Assembly: GCA_963922205.1 (NCBI GenBank)
Contig: CAWUHX010000425.1
Span: 122,341 to 186,340, forward strand
Reading direction: 5' to 3'
DNA from: Romanomermis culicivorax
Lineage: Eukaryota > Nematoda > Enoplea > Mermithida > Mermithidae
Length of the DNA: 64,000 bases
Shown here in pieces: positions 23,966 through 35,290 of the stretch. Below the pieces are notes generated by a model. It worked only from the letters and a program-made list of their open reading frames with translations, was not told the origin of the DNA and made no database searches. Position 1 is the stretch's first letter. Every line of letters begins with the position of its first letter. A program made the position numbers and the translations under genes.

Positions 23966-24842
23966 TGTAACGACCAGATTTTGTGAAGCACTTTACTTTA
24001 ACCAATTGGACGTTACGGCGGCAAAGGGGCGCGGGGCGTGGTAGCTACAATAATACAACGGATGGTCGACGGTTGCTTGAACATCGACTACACAAAATTG
24101 AACGGCGCGTTCGCTTGCAAATAAATATATGACTTGGTTTAACTGCTTTCGAAAACGGCTGCTTGCAAATATAAACGAAACGAGCGCAGCAACGAAAACT
24201 GGAAACTACGAATAATAATCAAAATCACGCTTTGCTTCTCTTTAAATACGACGTTTTTGGCTACTCCCTGGGCGTCACGGGAGGTCGTGCTTCTGTCCAT
24301 CTTCTTCCGCCAATCGTTGCTTCCTGTTTTACTATTCATGCTTATTTAGTCACGCCCTTTAACGCTTTTCTAATAAGGCATGCTTTTCATGTCTTGCTTG
24401 CTTCCTACGGTGGGCTTAGCCACACCTTTGTGCTTCTGTGCATGCTTCCTGTATTTGTTTCTCTGAATACACATGTGTTGTGGGGCCGTCGCTACCGTTG
24501 CACTTGAGACTACTGTCTGGCAGGGCTTTTACTTATTTTACTGTGTGCAGGTGTTGTTTACAATTTTTACGGGGGATGACAGTAGCCGTGGAATGTGTAG
24601 TTTACTGTAGATTCTAGGGGACCAGCTGCCATTTGTGCAAATTAATTGGGGCATCTTAATTGGGCTACTGGGGTGTGAACGGATCAAAATAAAGTACTTC
24701 ACGTAATTTTATAGGAATGTTTGGGTGTGAATCCCAGACACCCTTGAGAGGATAAAATGTGTAAATGAAATAATATTTAATAAATGTCTATCACATACAG
24801 TATGCTACATATTTACAGTACTGCTTTAGCAGGTACCTTACA
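23966..24842 (+). mobile_element. solo LTR, TGTAACG family, TSD GAGG
   Basis: Begins TGTAACGACC and ends GTACCTTACA (TG..CA), flanked by GAGG at 23962-23965 and 24843-24846. Length 877 bp. An 890-bp copy in inverse orientation lies at 56433-57322. AATAAA near 24779 and a TTTAAATACG promoter-like motif at about 24241 suggest plus orientation. No internal region is present, so it is the product of LTR-LTR recombination. Confidence 0.88.
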
Positions 24843-24846
24843 GAGG

Positions 24847-25330
24847 AACAATGAAGTTTTTTGGATTCAGCCTCTAGCACCACGTCCAAAATAGCCAATT
24901 TCGAGATATGGCAATTCCTGGGAAATATGGAACTCTGGGACAAAATCGGTGGACTATTTCATTTAGAATTCGAGGATGATAAGACGATGTTAACACCAAA
25001 CGAAGACGAAGGTGCATTATAAATTGAATGAAAAATTACATTTATTGGCAGAATGGGGAAACCACACAACGATTTTTCTTTTCTTCACTCCCCAGCATGA
25101 ATGTTGAACAATATTCGAAGATTTTTAACTCCAGGAGTGTTTTTGGCTGAATTATTATTTCTGCACGAAATAGCGAAACAATAGTTTAGCCTTTCACCTT
25201 GTTCAGAAAATTATGCTGAGCATTTTCTATCTATGATGATGATTTTATTCGCAATAGCACTAAGCAATATTAAGATGATACAATAAAAATGAACGAATAA
25301 CTTTAACGGGGAAAAATGCAGTATATTTGC
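24847..25330. other. gene-free flank between solo LTR and LINE
   Basis: Contains the continuation of the possible decayed coding remnant (to about 25020), then AT-rich sequence running into the LINE 3' end. The sequence near 25290-25400 recurs, inverted and diverged, at 57406-57470 and 56270-56325, marking it as LINE 3' untranslated region. Confidence 0.45.
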
Positions 25331-26406
25331 GAATATGCTGTGCATGGTCAAAAAGGCGTTGTTAGCTCTTACAGTTGACCAAAATTGAATCTATCCAATT
25401 TAGAGCGAAAAAATTTACTATTTCTAGATGTGATTATCGATTCAGGAAGTTTATTCCAGATAGGAATAACTCTATTTGTAGAAAAGTATTTCTTAATATC
25501 ATGCCTTCGGAATATCTGTTTTTAACTTCCAATTGTGGCTGAATCGGGTCTGAGAATGTGTAGCGGTGCAGACATCACTCAATTTTATGTCTACTTCATG
25601 GTTAATTATCTTATATAACATAACCAAACCATTCAAAGGTCTCATACTTTCAGGTGTCTTCAACTTTAATAACAGTCAAACGATCATTATAAGAAACCTC
25701 AGAATAGTTGAGAACCTTTTTGTGAAGTATTTCTCTACTTTTTCAATGGCTCTGATGTTCTTAGTTGAGTGGGGTGACCAGATGGCAGTTGCATATTCCA
25801 GAATAGGTCTGACATACGTTTTGTATGCATTAGTCAATAAAAATTTATCTTTGCTTACGAATCGACGGAATATAAGATATAATCTGTAATAAGCATTCTT
25901 TATAATATGGCCCATATGTTCATCAAATTTACAGTCTTTGGTTAGAAAAATACTAAGATCTTTAACATAATTATTAGTATACTCAATTATTTTATCATCA
26001 GTTTTGTACTTCTTCATTTTGTTATTAAATCCAAAGTGTATTACCTTTCTTTTTGGAGTAGAGAGAGTTAGCTGAGATCTTTCAGACCATCTGACAATAG
26101 ATTGTAGAATTTTTGGAGGTCCCCCTGTTTTCAATATGGCTATAAATTTTTACATCATCAGCGAACAAAAACATGCTTACTTCAGGTGACTGTTGTCGGT
26201 TATCTATATCATTGACATATGAAAAGAATAATAAAGGACCCAAAACACTGCCCTGGGACTCCACTTGTTACACTTTGAAAAGTAGACAGGGTATTCTTTA
26301 ACTTGACTCTCTGTCCTCTATTACAAAGAAAATCAGTAATCCAGGACAATAAATTTATTAAGACCATATTTTTCCACTTTTGCAATAGCTTTGAATATGG
26401 TACTGT
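25330..26406 (-). pseudogene. CR1-like LINE, piece 5 (RT motifs and C-terminus)
   Basis: The 3'-most piece of a LINE dissected by later insertions. Minus-strand frames give VPYSKLL, LLSWITDFLCNRGQRVKL, VTSGVP, QGSVLGPLLFFSYVNDID, the catalytic FADD box (MFLFADDVKIYSH), YVRPILEYATAIWSP and a C-terminal ...VIPIWNKLPESI block. Frameshifts separate them, so it is dead. The protein reading stops mid-motif at 26406, exactly where the LTR element is inserted, and resumes at 42640-42958. Confidence 0.88.
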
Positions 26407-27857
26407 TGTCACATTTTACGCCCTGTCATGTGTATGACATGTTTATCTTGGGAGAGCTGGGGAGGTTTGGGTATCTCATCAGGTAATACCGTGTTTTAGA
26501 CGTCACATTGATGGTGAACCATATCAGATTGATCCTATTACAGTGAGTAATAGGCTGTGACTCCTGATGGATACTGGCATTTTCCCCAGGCTTCCCAAGT
26601 TGGCCTTGGGGGCCTAACCTGGCAATTGGTGGCTATAGAGAGGTCTATAGTTGGTTCTCTTGTGTTGTCCTTGGGGTCTTGCTGTAGGGTAATGGACAAC
26701 GCCGCCAGGCTAGGTGCGACAATCCCCGAGTCCTACTCAGTGAGAGTGGGGACAGGGTCACCCGTAAAATGACCTAATTTATGGGACCCGATTATGAACC
26801 AGACAGCCCCTTTTAGCCCGAACCTGAGAGGTGGAGGCCCTACTTATCTGTGGAAACCTTGGGAAACCGACTTAGGAAGGATTTCCCAACAAATAACCCA
26901 CAAATAACAATAATCCCCTGAGAAGACTCACCTAGTCCTGTTTCTCAAGCGATTACGACGCAACGGGCGGCAAGTCCCTGGATGCTTTCGGTCTTCTGGC
27001 ACTAGGAGCGGGGATACGATCCTCAAAACGTCCTAGTGGCGAGCGGCGGCGAGCGGCGGCGAGCGGGAGGGAGCGGGAGGCGAAACTCCAACGGTTAATT
27101 CACGAACCGGGGCGGTCGGACACCTGGCACTGATGGGCAGCGGGGTACTGTAGGCGGTGAGCGGCGGACGCAATGAACAAGGGTAAATTTATGCAAATTT
27201 ATTGGTAGCGAGGCGGCGGACGCACGGGTGTACAATAAAAATATGCAAATTCGACGAAGGGCGGCGGACGCGAAGTTACAACCGGACGAAAGCTTGGTGA
27301 ACCCAAGAATGAGCGAAAAATTAAAGAAACATGTCCTTTTAAGGACATGTTTGGCTACAGCTGCAGCTTGGGCGGAGTTTCTCGGCGCTCAAGCTAACTT
27401 CTGCAGCTAGACGCGATGCAGAAGATGCCTATGAGCACATAGACATTTTTTCGTTCACATGCGTTTAGCACTGAGGCCGACTGCAGTGCCTATGCTAAGC
27501 ATATGAACGTCTTTAGCTAAAACTTCTTAGCTAGTCGTTTTTGCGTAACAAAAACGACGCTAATTTTTGATGATAAGAGGTGCGTGAGCGCACCAAAAAT
27601 AGCCATTTGCTCGTGGAGCATGACTGGCGGAAGTTTTTTAGCTAAAGGGCCTACTGTAGCCCGCGTTTGTAAAGAAATAAAAATACAACAAAACGAAACA
27701 TAGAAATGCATGAAAAATATAAAAAACGAACGCAAAATGCATGTGTAAAAATGAAATAACAAAAACATGATCGAGTAATAAATGAAACATGAAAAAATAA
27801 CAAAATGTCGGCATGATCAGGATCACGTGACGTTGGAGAATTGAGCGGCACGTGACA
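26407..27857 (-). repeat. 3' LTR of the 16-kb element
   Basis: TGTCACATTTTACGCC...CACGTGACA as read on the plus strand. Contains a GCGAGCGGCG tandem array near 27040-27085, absent elsewhere except in its twin. About 15 mismatches to 41189-42639. Small open frames inside are shared by both LTRs but show no domain. Confidence 0.95.
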
Positions 27858-28375
27858 CGGCGGTCCTTCGAAAAAGGGCGTCCTCGTCCTTGCAGTGGTC
27901 AGTAGTGAGGTTTTGTACGGCGTGTCCGTGGTCGTAGGTCATTCCAAGGTGTGACGGCGGAAGTGGTCGAATAGGTCCGTTGGGTTGTCGGCGGGTGGCG
28001 CCTTCTTTGATCGTAATTCGTTCGGCGGTATGGTGACCGGAGGTTGTTGATGTGTGGGGTTGCCGACATTGAATATCCTGTGCGACAGTCTAGAACACAG
28101 AAAAGAAAAATTTTCAGGGCAAGATGTAGGCTATCGCAGAGGATGCGCCCAGTGAGGTACAGATTGTCGGGCTATCGCAGGGGATGCACCCAGTGAGGTG
28201 TAGGCTATCGCGTGAGGATGCGCCTAAGGCGTGACGCTTAGGTTGCTGAACGCTCTCTTCTATCCACTAAGATCCAGCATGGACAAGAGTGGATACTTCG
28301 TGAGGGGCACGGCGGTCCTTCGAAAAAGGACGTCCTCGTCCGTAAGCGGGGACAATGAAGAGAATGTATCTTGAG
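27858..28375 (-). other. 3' region between integrase and 3' LTR, with repeats
   Basis: Contains a duplicated hairpin motif GTCCTTCGAAAAAGGAC at about 27864 (abutting the LTR) and 28317, and three tandem units built on GGCTATCGCAGGGGATGC at 28128-28220. No clear purine tract of the usual kind borders the LTR; the expected position reads as the hairpin instead. Confidence 0.7.
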
Positions 28376-30004
28376 TTACGGGTCGGGGACCTCTGCATCA
28401 AGATGTGGGTCAATCAGATTCGGTGTAAAGTCCCGGCTTATTGAGGGATACAATAAGGGTGCCGAACCTGTTGCCTGTGAAGTGGGAGGTGTATCCTCTG
28501 CTTCACTCGGTTGTTCAGGGGACACGTAAAGTCGAAGCTGGTTGACATGTACCGTGTCTTCCTGATCCATCTCGAGACGAAGTGTGACATTGGGATATGC
28601 CACACTTGTTACAAGGTAGGGCCCATCGTAGATGGGTAGCAATTTAGGAGTGAGTCCACGTTTGCTGGAGGTGCGCAGTTTGAGCACCTGATCCCCTACT
28701 TTGTACGAGACATCATGTGCCTTCTGGTCGTACGACCGTGCGTAGGCTTCCTGTGCTTTCTCAATCCGACTCTGGATTAAGGTTAACGCATTCGTGAAAT
28801 GACGTTTGACCTCCATATCATATGAGGAAACATTAATGATATGGGCCGGAGGGTTGAATGAGAGCGCGGCATCAACAGGGAGCATGGGTGTGCGACCGTA
28901 CATGAGTTCAAAGGGCGAGTACCCTGTTGACTCATTCATGCTGATATTGACGGCAAACACAGCGTATGGTAGGTGTTCATCCCAATCGGTATGTCCTTGA
29001 TGAACATACATACATAGCCGTGTGGCTAGCGTCTGATTAGCTCTTTCCACTTCGCCGTTGGTCATCGGGTGATAGGCGGTAGAGTGGATTTTCTTCGTTG
29101 CGCAGATCGCAGTGATCTCAGTCATCAGTTTTGATGTGAAATCAGTGCCACGATCTGACTGAAGAATCTGCGGTGCCCCGTGCCGGCAGACAATTTGCGT
29201 TACAAACAGCCTGGCTATGGTGTGCGCAGTGATGTCCGGAGTAGCAAAAGCCTCGACCCATTTCGTAAAGTAGTCGATAAAGACTAGGATGAAACGGTTG
29301 CCAGCTTCGCTAGTGGTCATTGGTCCCATGCAGTCGACACCTACCCGGTGAAACAGTCCCGTGATGGTGATAGGTTTCAGGGTCGCAGTGGTTTTCTGTC
29401 GAGCGGGCTTATTCCGTTGGCAAAGATCACACCGCTGACAGAAGGACTTGACATCCCGACTGAGGGAGGGCCAGTGGTATCTGCGAGCAATGAGCCGCGC
29501 AGTACGTTTAGCACCAAAGTGTCCAGCCAAGATGTCATCGTGATGAGCCCGGATAATGGTAGTAACCATGGATCTGGGTATGACGATCTTTTTGGACTCG
29601 CCTGTCCATTTCTGTAGAACGTTATCCAACAGATGGTAGCCTCGCACATCATTCTGGTCGCCCAGAGGCTTAAGAGAGCGAATGATGTCGGCTAACTCCG
29701 GATCCTCCAGCTGAGCAGCGAAAAGGTCGGGGTGCTGCGCACCGACGGATATCTCGGCATAAGACTCTGATCGTACCGGGTGCTCCGCGCCAACAGTGAT
29801 CAGTGCTGAATTACTTGAACGCGCCAGGTGCTGCACACCTTCGGTCAAGGTCCTTGATCTCGCCAGGTGCTGCGCACCATCGGTGATCATCATGACATGC
29901 CCCTCAGGTCTGTAAAGGGGAGTATCATCAATACTCTGACCGGTGAGGGAGTTAGGATCCGGCAGGTGTGATAATGCGTCAGCATTACCATTAGACTGAC
30001 CTTT
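28376..30004 (-). CDS. Gypsy integrase portion of Pol, in frame after a TGA
   Basis: In the same frame as the ORF ending at 30005 (start codons 5,397 bp apart, a multiple of 3), so integrase belongs to one Pol polyprotein cut by one TGA. The first Met is at 29893, but sequence between it and the TGA reads as the family's ADALS linker. Residues from that Met: four imperfect GAQHLARS-like repeats (5-58), HHCC zinc-binding domain (H118, H125, C152, C155), DD35E core (D187, D247, E283) and a GPY/F motif (YDGPYLV, about 415-425) before a Pro/Ser-rich tail. Integrates cDNA in the nucleus. All catalytic residues are present. Confidence 0.9.
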   Translation of the reverse strand, partial: KGQSNGNADALSHLPDPNSLTGQSIDDTPLYRPEGHVMMITDGAQHLARSRTLTEGVQHLARSSNSALITVGAEHPVRSESYAEISVGAQHPDLFAAQLEDPELADIIRSLKPLGDQNDVRGYHLLDNVLQKWTGESKKIVIPRSMVTTIIRAHHDDILAGHFGAKRTARLIARRYHWPSLSRDVKSFCQRCDLCQRNKPARQKTTATLKPITITGLFHRVGVDCMGPMTTSEAGNRFILVFIDYFTKWVEAFATPDITAHTIARLFVTQIVCRHGAPQILQSDRGTDFTSKLMTEITAICATKKIHSTAYHPMTNGEVERANQTLATRLCMYVHQGHTDWDEHLPYAVFAVNISMNESTGYSPFELMYGRTPMLPVDAALSFNPPAHIINVSSYDMEVKRHFTNALTLIQSRIEKAQEAYARSYDQKAHDVSYKVGDQVLKLRTSSKRGLTPKLLPIYDGPYLVTSVAYPNVTLRLEMDQEDTVHVNQLRLYVSPEQPSEAEDTPPTSQATGSAPLLYPSISRDFTPNLIDPHLDAEVPDP

Positions 30005-33000
30005 TCACGGCCGAATTGTCAGTTTGAATTCGGCGAGCGCGAGTCCCCACCGGGTGATCCGAGCAGAGGGGTTAGGCTTCTCCAACACTGCTTTGACCGC
30101 GGTATGGTCAGTCTGAACGACCACCTCGTGCTGGAAGAGGTATGGTCGAAAGTGCTTGACGAAATGGACAACAGCGAGAGTCTCCAGTTCTGTGATGGAG
30201 TAGTTTTTCTCGGCCGCTGTTAACCCTCGGCTGGCGTACGCGACAGGATGGTCGTATCCATGTTCGTCTAACTGGCTAAGAACCGCTCCTATCCCCGAAA
30301 TACTCGCATCAGTTTGAAGGATAAAGGATTTCGAAAAGTCCGGATGGCGCAGGATAGGAGGGTTGGTCAGCAGGCGGCGGAGTTCATCAAACGCCTCCTG
30401 CTGAGGTTTTGACCACTGGAAAGTAGTTTCCTTCCGTAAGAGCTTGGTGAGTGGCTCGCTGAGCCGGGCACAACCAGGGATGAAACGCCTGTAGTAAGAC
30501 ACGAGGCCTAGGAAGGACTTGATGTCTTTGGCGTTTTGTGGAATGGGTAGGTTTTGGACGGCGGCCAGCTTGGCTTGGTCAGGTTCTAGGCCGCTCTGTG
30601 AGATGCGATAGCCTAGGTATTCTACCTCTGAGTGCGAGAATTTGCACTTGCTCAGTCTGAGCTTCATTCCACCCCGGCGAAGACGGGCGAACACATCTGC
30701 CAGGCGCTCAAGCATTTGGGTGTGAGAGTTCCCGAACACCAAAATGTCGTCGAGATAAGTCAGAACCGTGCGCCATTGGATTCCAGTAAGGAGGAGGTCC
30801 ATAAGGCGTTGCAATGTCCCGGGCGCGTTGCATAAACCGAAAGGCAAATAATTGAATTCGTAAAGTCCAATAGGCGTATTAAAAGCCGTCTTTTCCTTAT
30901 CCGCCTCGGCAATGGGGATTGACCAATAAGCGTTAGCCTGGTCAAGGGTGGTGAAATACTTCATACCCTTGAGTGTGTCGAGAATGTCATCTATCCGCGG
31001 GAGAGGGTAGACATCCTTTTTCGTGACATCGTTAAGACCACGAAAGTCAACACACATACGGTGAGAACCGTTTTTCTTGCGCACCAGGACAGTATTGGTA
31101 GCCCACGGAGACGTGCTCGGCCGAATAATTCCTTTCTCCTGGAGCGCCTTGACCTCCTGCATGATGAGATCCTTTTCCTTAGGTGAGGACCGGTAAGGGA
31201 AACGGCGGACTGGGCGGGCATCGCCCGTGCTGATTTCGTGCTGGACGAGATCAGTGGAACCTGTGTCCTTTTCATCAAGAGCATAAAGGTCGGTGTATGC
31301 AACCAGCAGATTGAGTAAGGCTGCCCGGTCCCGAGGGGAGATGTCGGGTGAGATTACAGCATTGGCCTCGACCCACTGACGATCGAGGACGGCGTCTGAG
31401 TCAACCGGTGATTCCCGTGAGGGCTCACTATGCATCTGCACATGACCGATGGTCGTGTGCGGGTAGAGAACCACGGAATGAGTACTCGGGTTGACTACCT
31501 GAAGTGGTATGTGACCGTTGGTCACGGTACTCACCCTTCCAGCAAAATATACGTGTCTTTGAGATTCGGTGAGGTGCTTCGGAAAGAAGGCCACCTCAGG
31601 CACGTTCGTATAGATTGGTGGGACAGGGACAGTGAATCGTGTCAGGGAGCGAGGCTCCAGAATTACCAAATCCTTCAGGGGCAAGGCGCCGCGGGCAGAA
31701 GGTGGGCTGTGGATGAGACCGTCACAGGGGATTCTACTCTCTTTGAACTGGAGGAAAGATTTCTCCCAGTTCAAACCGACACAATTGAACAGGCCGAGGA
31801 AGTTGGTTCCAAGGACCAGTTCAGCTGAACAGTTCTCCTGTATTTGGACCTGAATCCGTTCAGAGACATCAGCCAGTGTAACTGTGATGTAGGCTGCTCC
31901 TAGCAGTGGGATCGGGGACCCGTTGGCTGCGATAGGGCGTGCCCTGGTTGGTGATAGTGACAAGTTGGGCAGCTGGGCCGCTAACTTGTGGTCCAGGAGT
32001 GAGAAAACAGCTCCTGTGTCGACCAGTGCCTTCGCTTCTACCCAGTTGTTGAGGAGAACTTTGATATGGGGTGTCCGAATATCATTTGGGTAAAAAGCAG
32101 TGACCACATGACGGGAATCAGGTGTGGTGGCACCACAAGCGTGTTTGGTCATACCGGACCGCTTTGGAATCGGCAGTCCCGTACGACATAGTAGACCTAC
32201 TAGAGCGTATCCGACGGAGGGTTCCGGGTCATCCAGAAGGGTGGACTCATCCTGCACCGTTAGTACGTGGTCTGAGCGATCCTTCGGACTCTGAGTAGCT
32301 CCTAGTGATTCAATCTCGGTGTCCGATAGCGGAGGCGCGTTTGGCACGGGTGATGCAGGAGCATCTGAATCACTTGGCTCACGGTATCGGCCTTTCTCTA
32401 GCGTGACTGGAGAGGTTCCAGGCGGAGGTCGAGGGCAACCTGACCCGTGCAAGGTCGACAGATGACGACTTGCCCGTCTAGAAGAGGCTCGGGATCCCCT
32501 AGTTGACCCACGTGATGAGGCAACTGAGGAGGCCCGTGAGTGTGGCCGAGAGGTGGACGAAGCCCTGGACCGCGATCGTGATCCCGACCTGTGTGAGTTT
32601 CGCGAGAGAGCACGGGTGTTCTCCCACCAGGGGTCGATCTGGTCAATCTCCGGCGTGGTCAGCAGGAGGGGTAATTCTACCGCGTCCAGCCGACAAACAT
32701 TACGTTGGTAGTCAAACATAATGTTCTTGAACTGTTCTAAGAAGTCCAGTCCGAGTATGAGGTCAACAGGTGCCCAGAAGGGAGACGTAGTCTTGCACAC
32801 ATGGAGATGTATATCGATCCGTGTGTTCGGCTGGCGGTTTCCGGGCAACATGATTTCATATGGTCCCGAAAGGATGGTATGAACGGCTTTACCATTGATG
32901 CTCATCAATGGGTTAAAGTCGTGATGTTGCTGGAACGCCATGACCGCCTTCGGACTTTCTTTAGCCAAGGCCTTATGAAGACGTTGGCTAATGATAGTGC

Positions 33001-35290
33001 GTGGGCAACCCGTGTCAAGGAAAGCAGGAGTTTCCTTGGTATCCAGCAGCACGACGAAACACGGTGTGATTCGGTCAAGCTGGGAAGGCACATCGTTTTG
33101 CACGTAGTGAAAACCGATCCAGCGTTGGACTTTGCGGTAAAGACCCAACGGGGAGAAACGGCTAGCAAACCTGACCTGTTTGCTCCGCAGACGGTAGCTG
33201 AGATAATAGGATACACCAAGATAGGCAAGGTATCCGGCACCGATCAGCACTGTCAGGGTAATTAGGATGTTAAAGATCAACTGGACCGGCCCGCTCAGGA
33301 CAGCATGCAAGCCCTGGGCGAGGGTGTGTTGTTGACCCGTAATAACATGGTTTGCTGCCAAACCGACACCTTCCAGAGAGGCCTTGATGTCGGTTCCTAC
33401 CCCTGCAAAGGCCTGGTAAATGGCGTCTGGTTGCAGGGATAGACCAGCGGTAAAGTTTACCAGCCGGTTGAGTACCGCTTCAATTTGCTCAGTCTTGTAA
33501 ACGTACTGTTTAAAGAAGGCAAAGTTTGAAGGGGTCATCCCCAACTGGTCATGGAAGAGCGCCGGTGCCTCAAAGTGAGTGATGTTGAAGCGCTGCTTCC
33601 AGAAGAGTTCCAGTGGGATGTGGCTCACATGGACCGCGCCAGACTCAGTAAACCAACCCGAGCGATTTCGGAAAATCCCTGTAAAGTGGTGATGACACGG
33701 CACAATTGGGCTAGATTTAATGAGATCCGGACCACCGGGGGTGGCGAAGTAGATGGTGCCGCCAACCTGTACAGGTAAGTACTTGTAGCAAACGTTTCCC
33801 ACCCGGTACGAGTGGTAAACGTAGGTGGCGTTGGCCTTCTGACACGGCCATATTGTCAGCGCATCGCCTGTGAATTCCGCGGTCAGGTCATTCCTCTGGA
33901 GGAATGCCCGGGCATCCAGGGTAGGGTCGAAGCGAAGCAACTGCCAAGTCAGATCAAGATAGCGTTGAGCGTGAGAGCAGAGCTCAAGCCACGTGAACCG
34001 GAAACCGTTAATTTCCGACTCCTTGATCTGCTGAGCCAGATAGTTCAGTTTGGCATTGACAGGATCGGGACGGCTGTCCGTTGCCACTCTGAACAAGTTT
34101 TGGGTCAAATTGTATCTCCCGTGGATGCGAAGGAGAAGACCCTGATCCGTCCGGACTGTGGTGGAACGTAGTTCTGGGCACAGTTGGAAGACACGGGAGT
34201 TTCCCGGGATCTTGAGGGCAACCTGTAGATCATCGATGATGACGTGGTTCCCTGACATGGACGCAGTGTAATTTCCCTTGGGGTGATAATGACACCGCGC
34301 CGTGAAGTTTTGTGCAGGCCAGACAATGACCCCGTCTAGAGTAGTGCACTGACCTGCAGTGGGACTGCATCCACCTACATCGCCTAAGGTGCTTAGGGCC
34401 GTAGTGCCGTCCCACGAAGCGACTTGTCCCTCCTCGATGAAGAGGTTAGTCACTGTCTTGCAGACGTCGCTGCAGCACCATTCGTACATCACTTCCAATG
34501 TTTGGTTTGTGCTATAAAAGCCAGGGCGAATGCCGACAAGTTTTTGTGAACCAAACATCTTAGTGCGATGTGCTAGCGTGCATGCCGCAGGCGCTAAATG
34601 CTGAGTGGTGATGACGTCTGCAGTGATGCCCCTAGAGCCGAAGAAACCAGTGTTGGTGCAGACTTTGCGGGAGCGCAATGTGCATTTCCACGCTGTGGCT
34701 GTAATCGGGTCTGAGCTAGGGACATACACCGTAACATTCATGCGCCGCGGGCTCCATGAAGATTGCGGTGGTTTACACTCTACACGCTGGGGTAACTCAA
34801 GTGGATGTCCGCTTCTTGAGAGACCGCAAAATTGATACTGAGCCGCCGGTGCTGACAAACTCACCCCTAGAAACAGTGATGCTACCAAGGTCAATTTTAT
34901 TGTCAAAAACAACTGTACAAACGTAATTTGTAAGTGTTCATTCAATTTCACAAATCTGGCCTGAGGGGCAGTGTCAGATTTCTTCTTCGTCGCTGTCGGA
35001 CGAGATTGGTTCCTGGCCGGGGAAATCGAGGACCAATCCACCGCACGGGTGGATTTCCCGGAGGATACCGATTTTCGGCGACCGTGGGGCGACTGCCGTT
35101 GGGAATGGGGATTCCTCAACGATGCTGACATCTTCGTTAACTGGACGTAAGATCTCGTCGACGGCCATGTGTTCGACGACGGGCGACTTGGTCGCAGCGG
35201 TCGGAGATGTCGTTCGGGCTGGTGCCGGCGATTTGACTTGGGCTGTTGCCGACGGTGTATGTTGGGCTGTTGCCAGCGGTGTAGGATCAT
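30005..35290 (-). CDS. Env-like glycoprotein fused to two retropepsins, RT and RNase H
   Basis: One open frame of 1,761 codons. Residues 1-110 are basic, low-complexity and overlap another ORF, so the true start is uncertain. About 115-145 is a signal-peptide-like helix ([15 protein letters not shown]). About 145-665 is a Cys-rich ectodomain with some nine N-x-S/T sites. About 670-694 is a transmembrane helix with basic residues after it (YRLRSK). Then retropepsin 1 (LDTGCPRTI about 758, LILGLDFL about 848), an SR-rich linker (about 897-945), retropepsin 2 ([11 protein letters not shown] about 1089, LVLGTNFLG about 1160), RT (about 1365-1600, YLDD about 1512) and RNase H ([16 protein letters not shown] about 1650). 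Usual Gypsy order has Env after Pol. Expression could involve splicing or frameshift from the upstream ORF. The glycoprotein class is not identified; a class III-like viral origin is only a guess. Confidence 0.9.
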   Translation of the reverse strand: MILHRWQQPNIHRRQQPKSNRRHQPERHLRPLRPSRPSSNTWPSTRSYVQLTKMSASLRNPHSQRQSPHGRRKSVSSGKSTRAVDWSSISPARNQSRPTATKKKSDTAPQARFVKLNEHLQITFVQLFLTIKLTLVASLFLGVSLSAPAAQYQFCGLSRSGHPLELPQRVECKPPQSSWSPRRMNVTVYVPSSDPITATAWKCTLRSRKVCTNTGFFGSRGITADVITTQHLAPAACTLAHRTKMFGSQKLVGIRPGFYSTNQTLEVMYEWCCSDVCKTVTNLFIEEGQVASWDGTTALSTLGDVGGCSPTAGQCTTLDGVIVWPAQNFTARCHYHPKGNYTASMSGNHVIIDDLQVALKIPGNSRVFQLCPELRSTTVRTDQGLLLRIHGRYNLTQNLFRVATDSRPDPVNAKLNYLAQQIKESEINGFRFTWLELCSHAQRYLDLTWQLLRFDPTLDARAFLQRNDLTAEFTGDALTIWPCQKANATYVYHSYRVGNVCYKYLPVQVGGTIYFATPGGPDLIKSSPIVPCHHHFTGIFRNRSGWFTESGAVHVSHIPLELFWKQRFNITHFEAPALFHDQLGMTPSNFAFFKQYVYKTEQIEAVLNRLVNFTAGLSLQPDAIYQAFAGVGTDIKASLEGVGLAANHVITGQQHTLAQGLHAVLSGPVQLIFNILITLTVLIGAGYLAYLGVSYYLSYRLRSKQVRFASRFSPLGLYRKVQRWIGFHYVQNDVPSQLDRITPCFVVLLDTKETPAFLDTGCPRTIISQRLHKALAKESPKAVMAFQQHHDFNPLMSINGKAVHTILSGPYEIMLPGNRQPNTRIDIHLHVCKTTSPFWAPVDLILGLDFLEQFKNIMFDYQRNVCRLDAVELPLLLTTPEIDQIDPWWENTRALSRNSHRSGSRSRSRASSTSRPHSRASSVASSRGSTRGSRASSRRASRHLSTLHGSGCPRPPPGTSPVTLEKGRYREPSDSDAPASPVPNAPPLSDTEIESLGATQSPKDRSDHVLTVQDESTLLDDPEPSVGYALVGLLCRTGLPIPKRSGMTKHACGATTPDSRHVVTAFYPNDIRTPHIKVLLNNWVEAKALVDTGAVFSLLDHKLAAQLPNLSLSPTRARPIAANGSPIPLLGAAYITVTLADVSERIQVQIQENCSAELVLGTNFLGLFNCVGLNWEKSFLQFKESRIPCDGLIHSPPSARGALPLKDLVILEPRSLTRFTVPVPPIYTNVPEVAFFPKHLTESQRHVYFAGRVSTVTNGHIPLQVVNPSTHSVVLYPHTTIGHVQMHSEPSRESPVDSDAVLDRQWVEANAVISPDISPRDRAALLNLLVAYTDLYALDEKDTGSTDLVQHEISTGDARPVRRFPYRSSPKEKDLIMQEVKALQEKGIIRPSTSPWATNTVLVRKKNGSHRMCVDFRGLNDVTKKDVYPLPRIDDILDTLKGMKYFTTLDQANAYWSIPIAEADKEKTAFNTPIGLYEFNYLPFGLCNAPGTLQRLMDLLLTGIQWRTVLTYLDDILVFGNSHTQMLERLADVFARLRRGGMKLRLSKCKFSHSEVEYLGYRISQSGLEPDQAKLAAVQNLPIPQNAKDIKSFLGLVSYYRRFIPGCARLSEPLTKLLRKETTFQWSKPQQEAFDELRRLLTNPPILRHPDFSKSFILQTDASISGIGAVLSQLDEHGYDHPVAYASRGLTAAEKNYSITELETLAVVHFVKHFRPYLFQHEVVVQTDHTAVKAVLEKPNPSARITRWGLALAEFKLTIRP

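Noticed and set aside
27517-27851. Hydrophobic Phe-rich frames inside both LTRs
   Set aside because: Present only because the LTR is duplicated; AT-rich antisense of U3/U5 with no conserved protein pattern.
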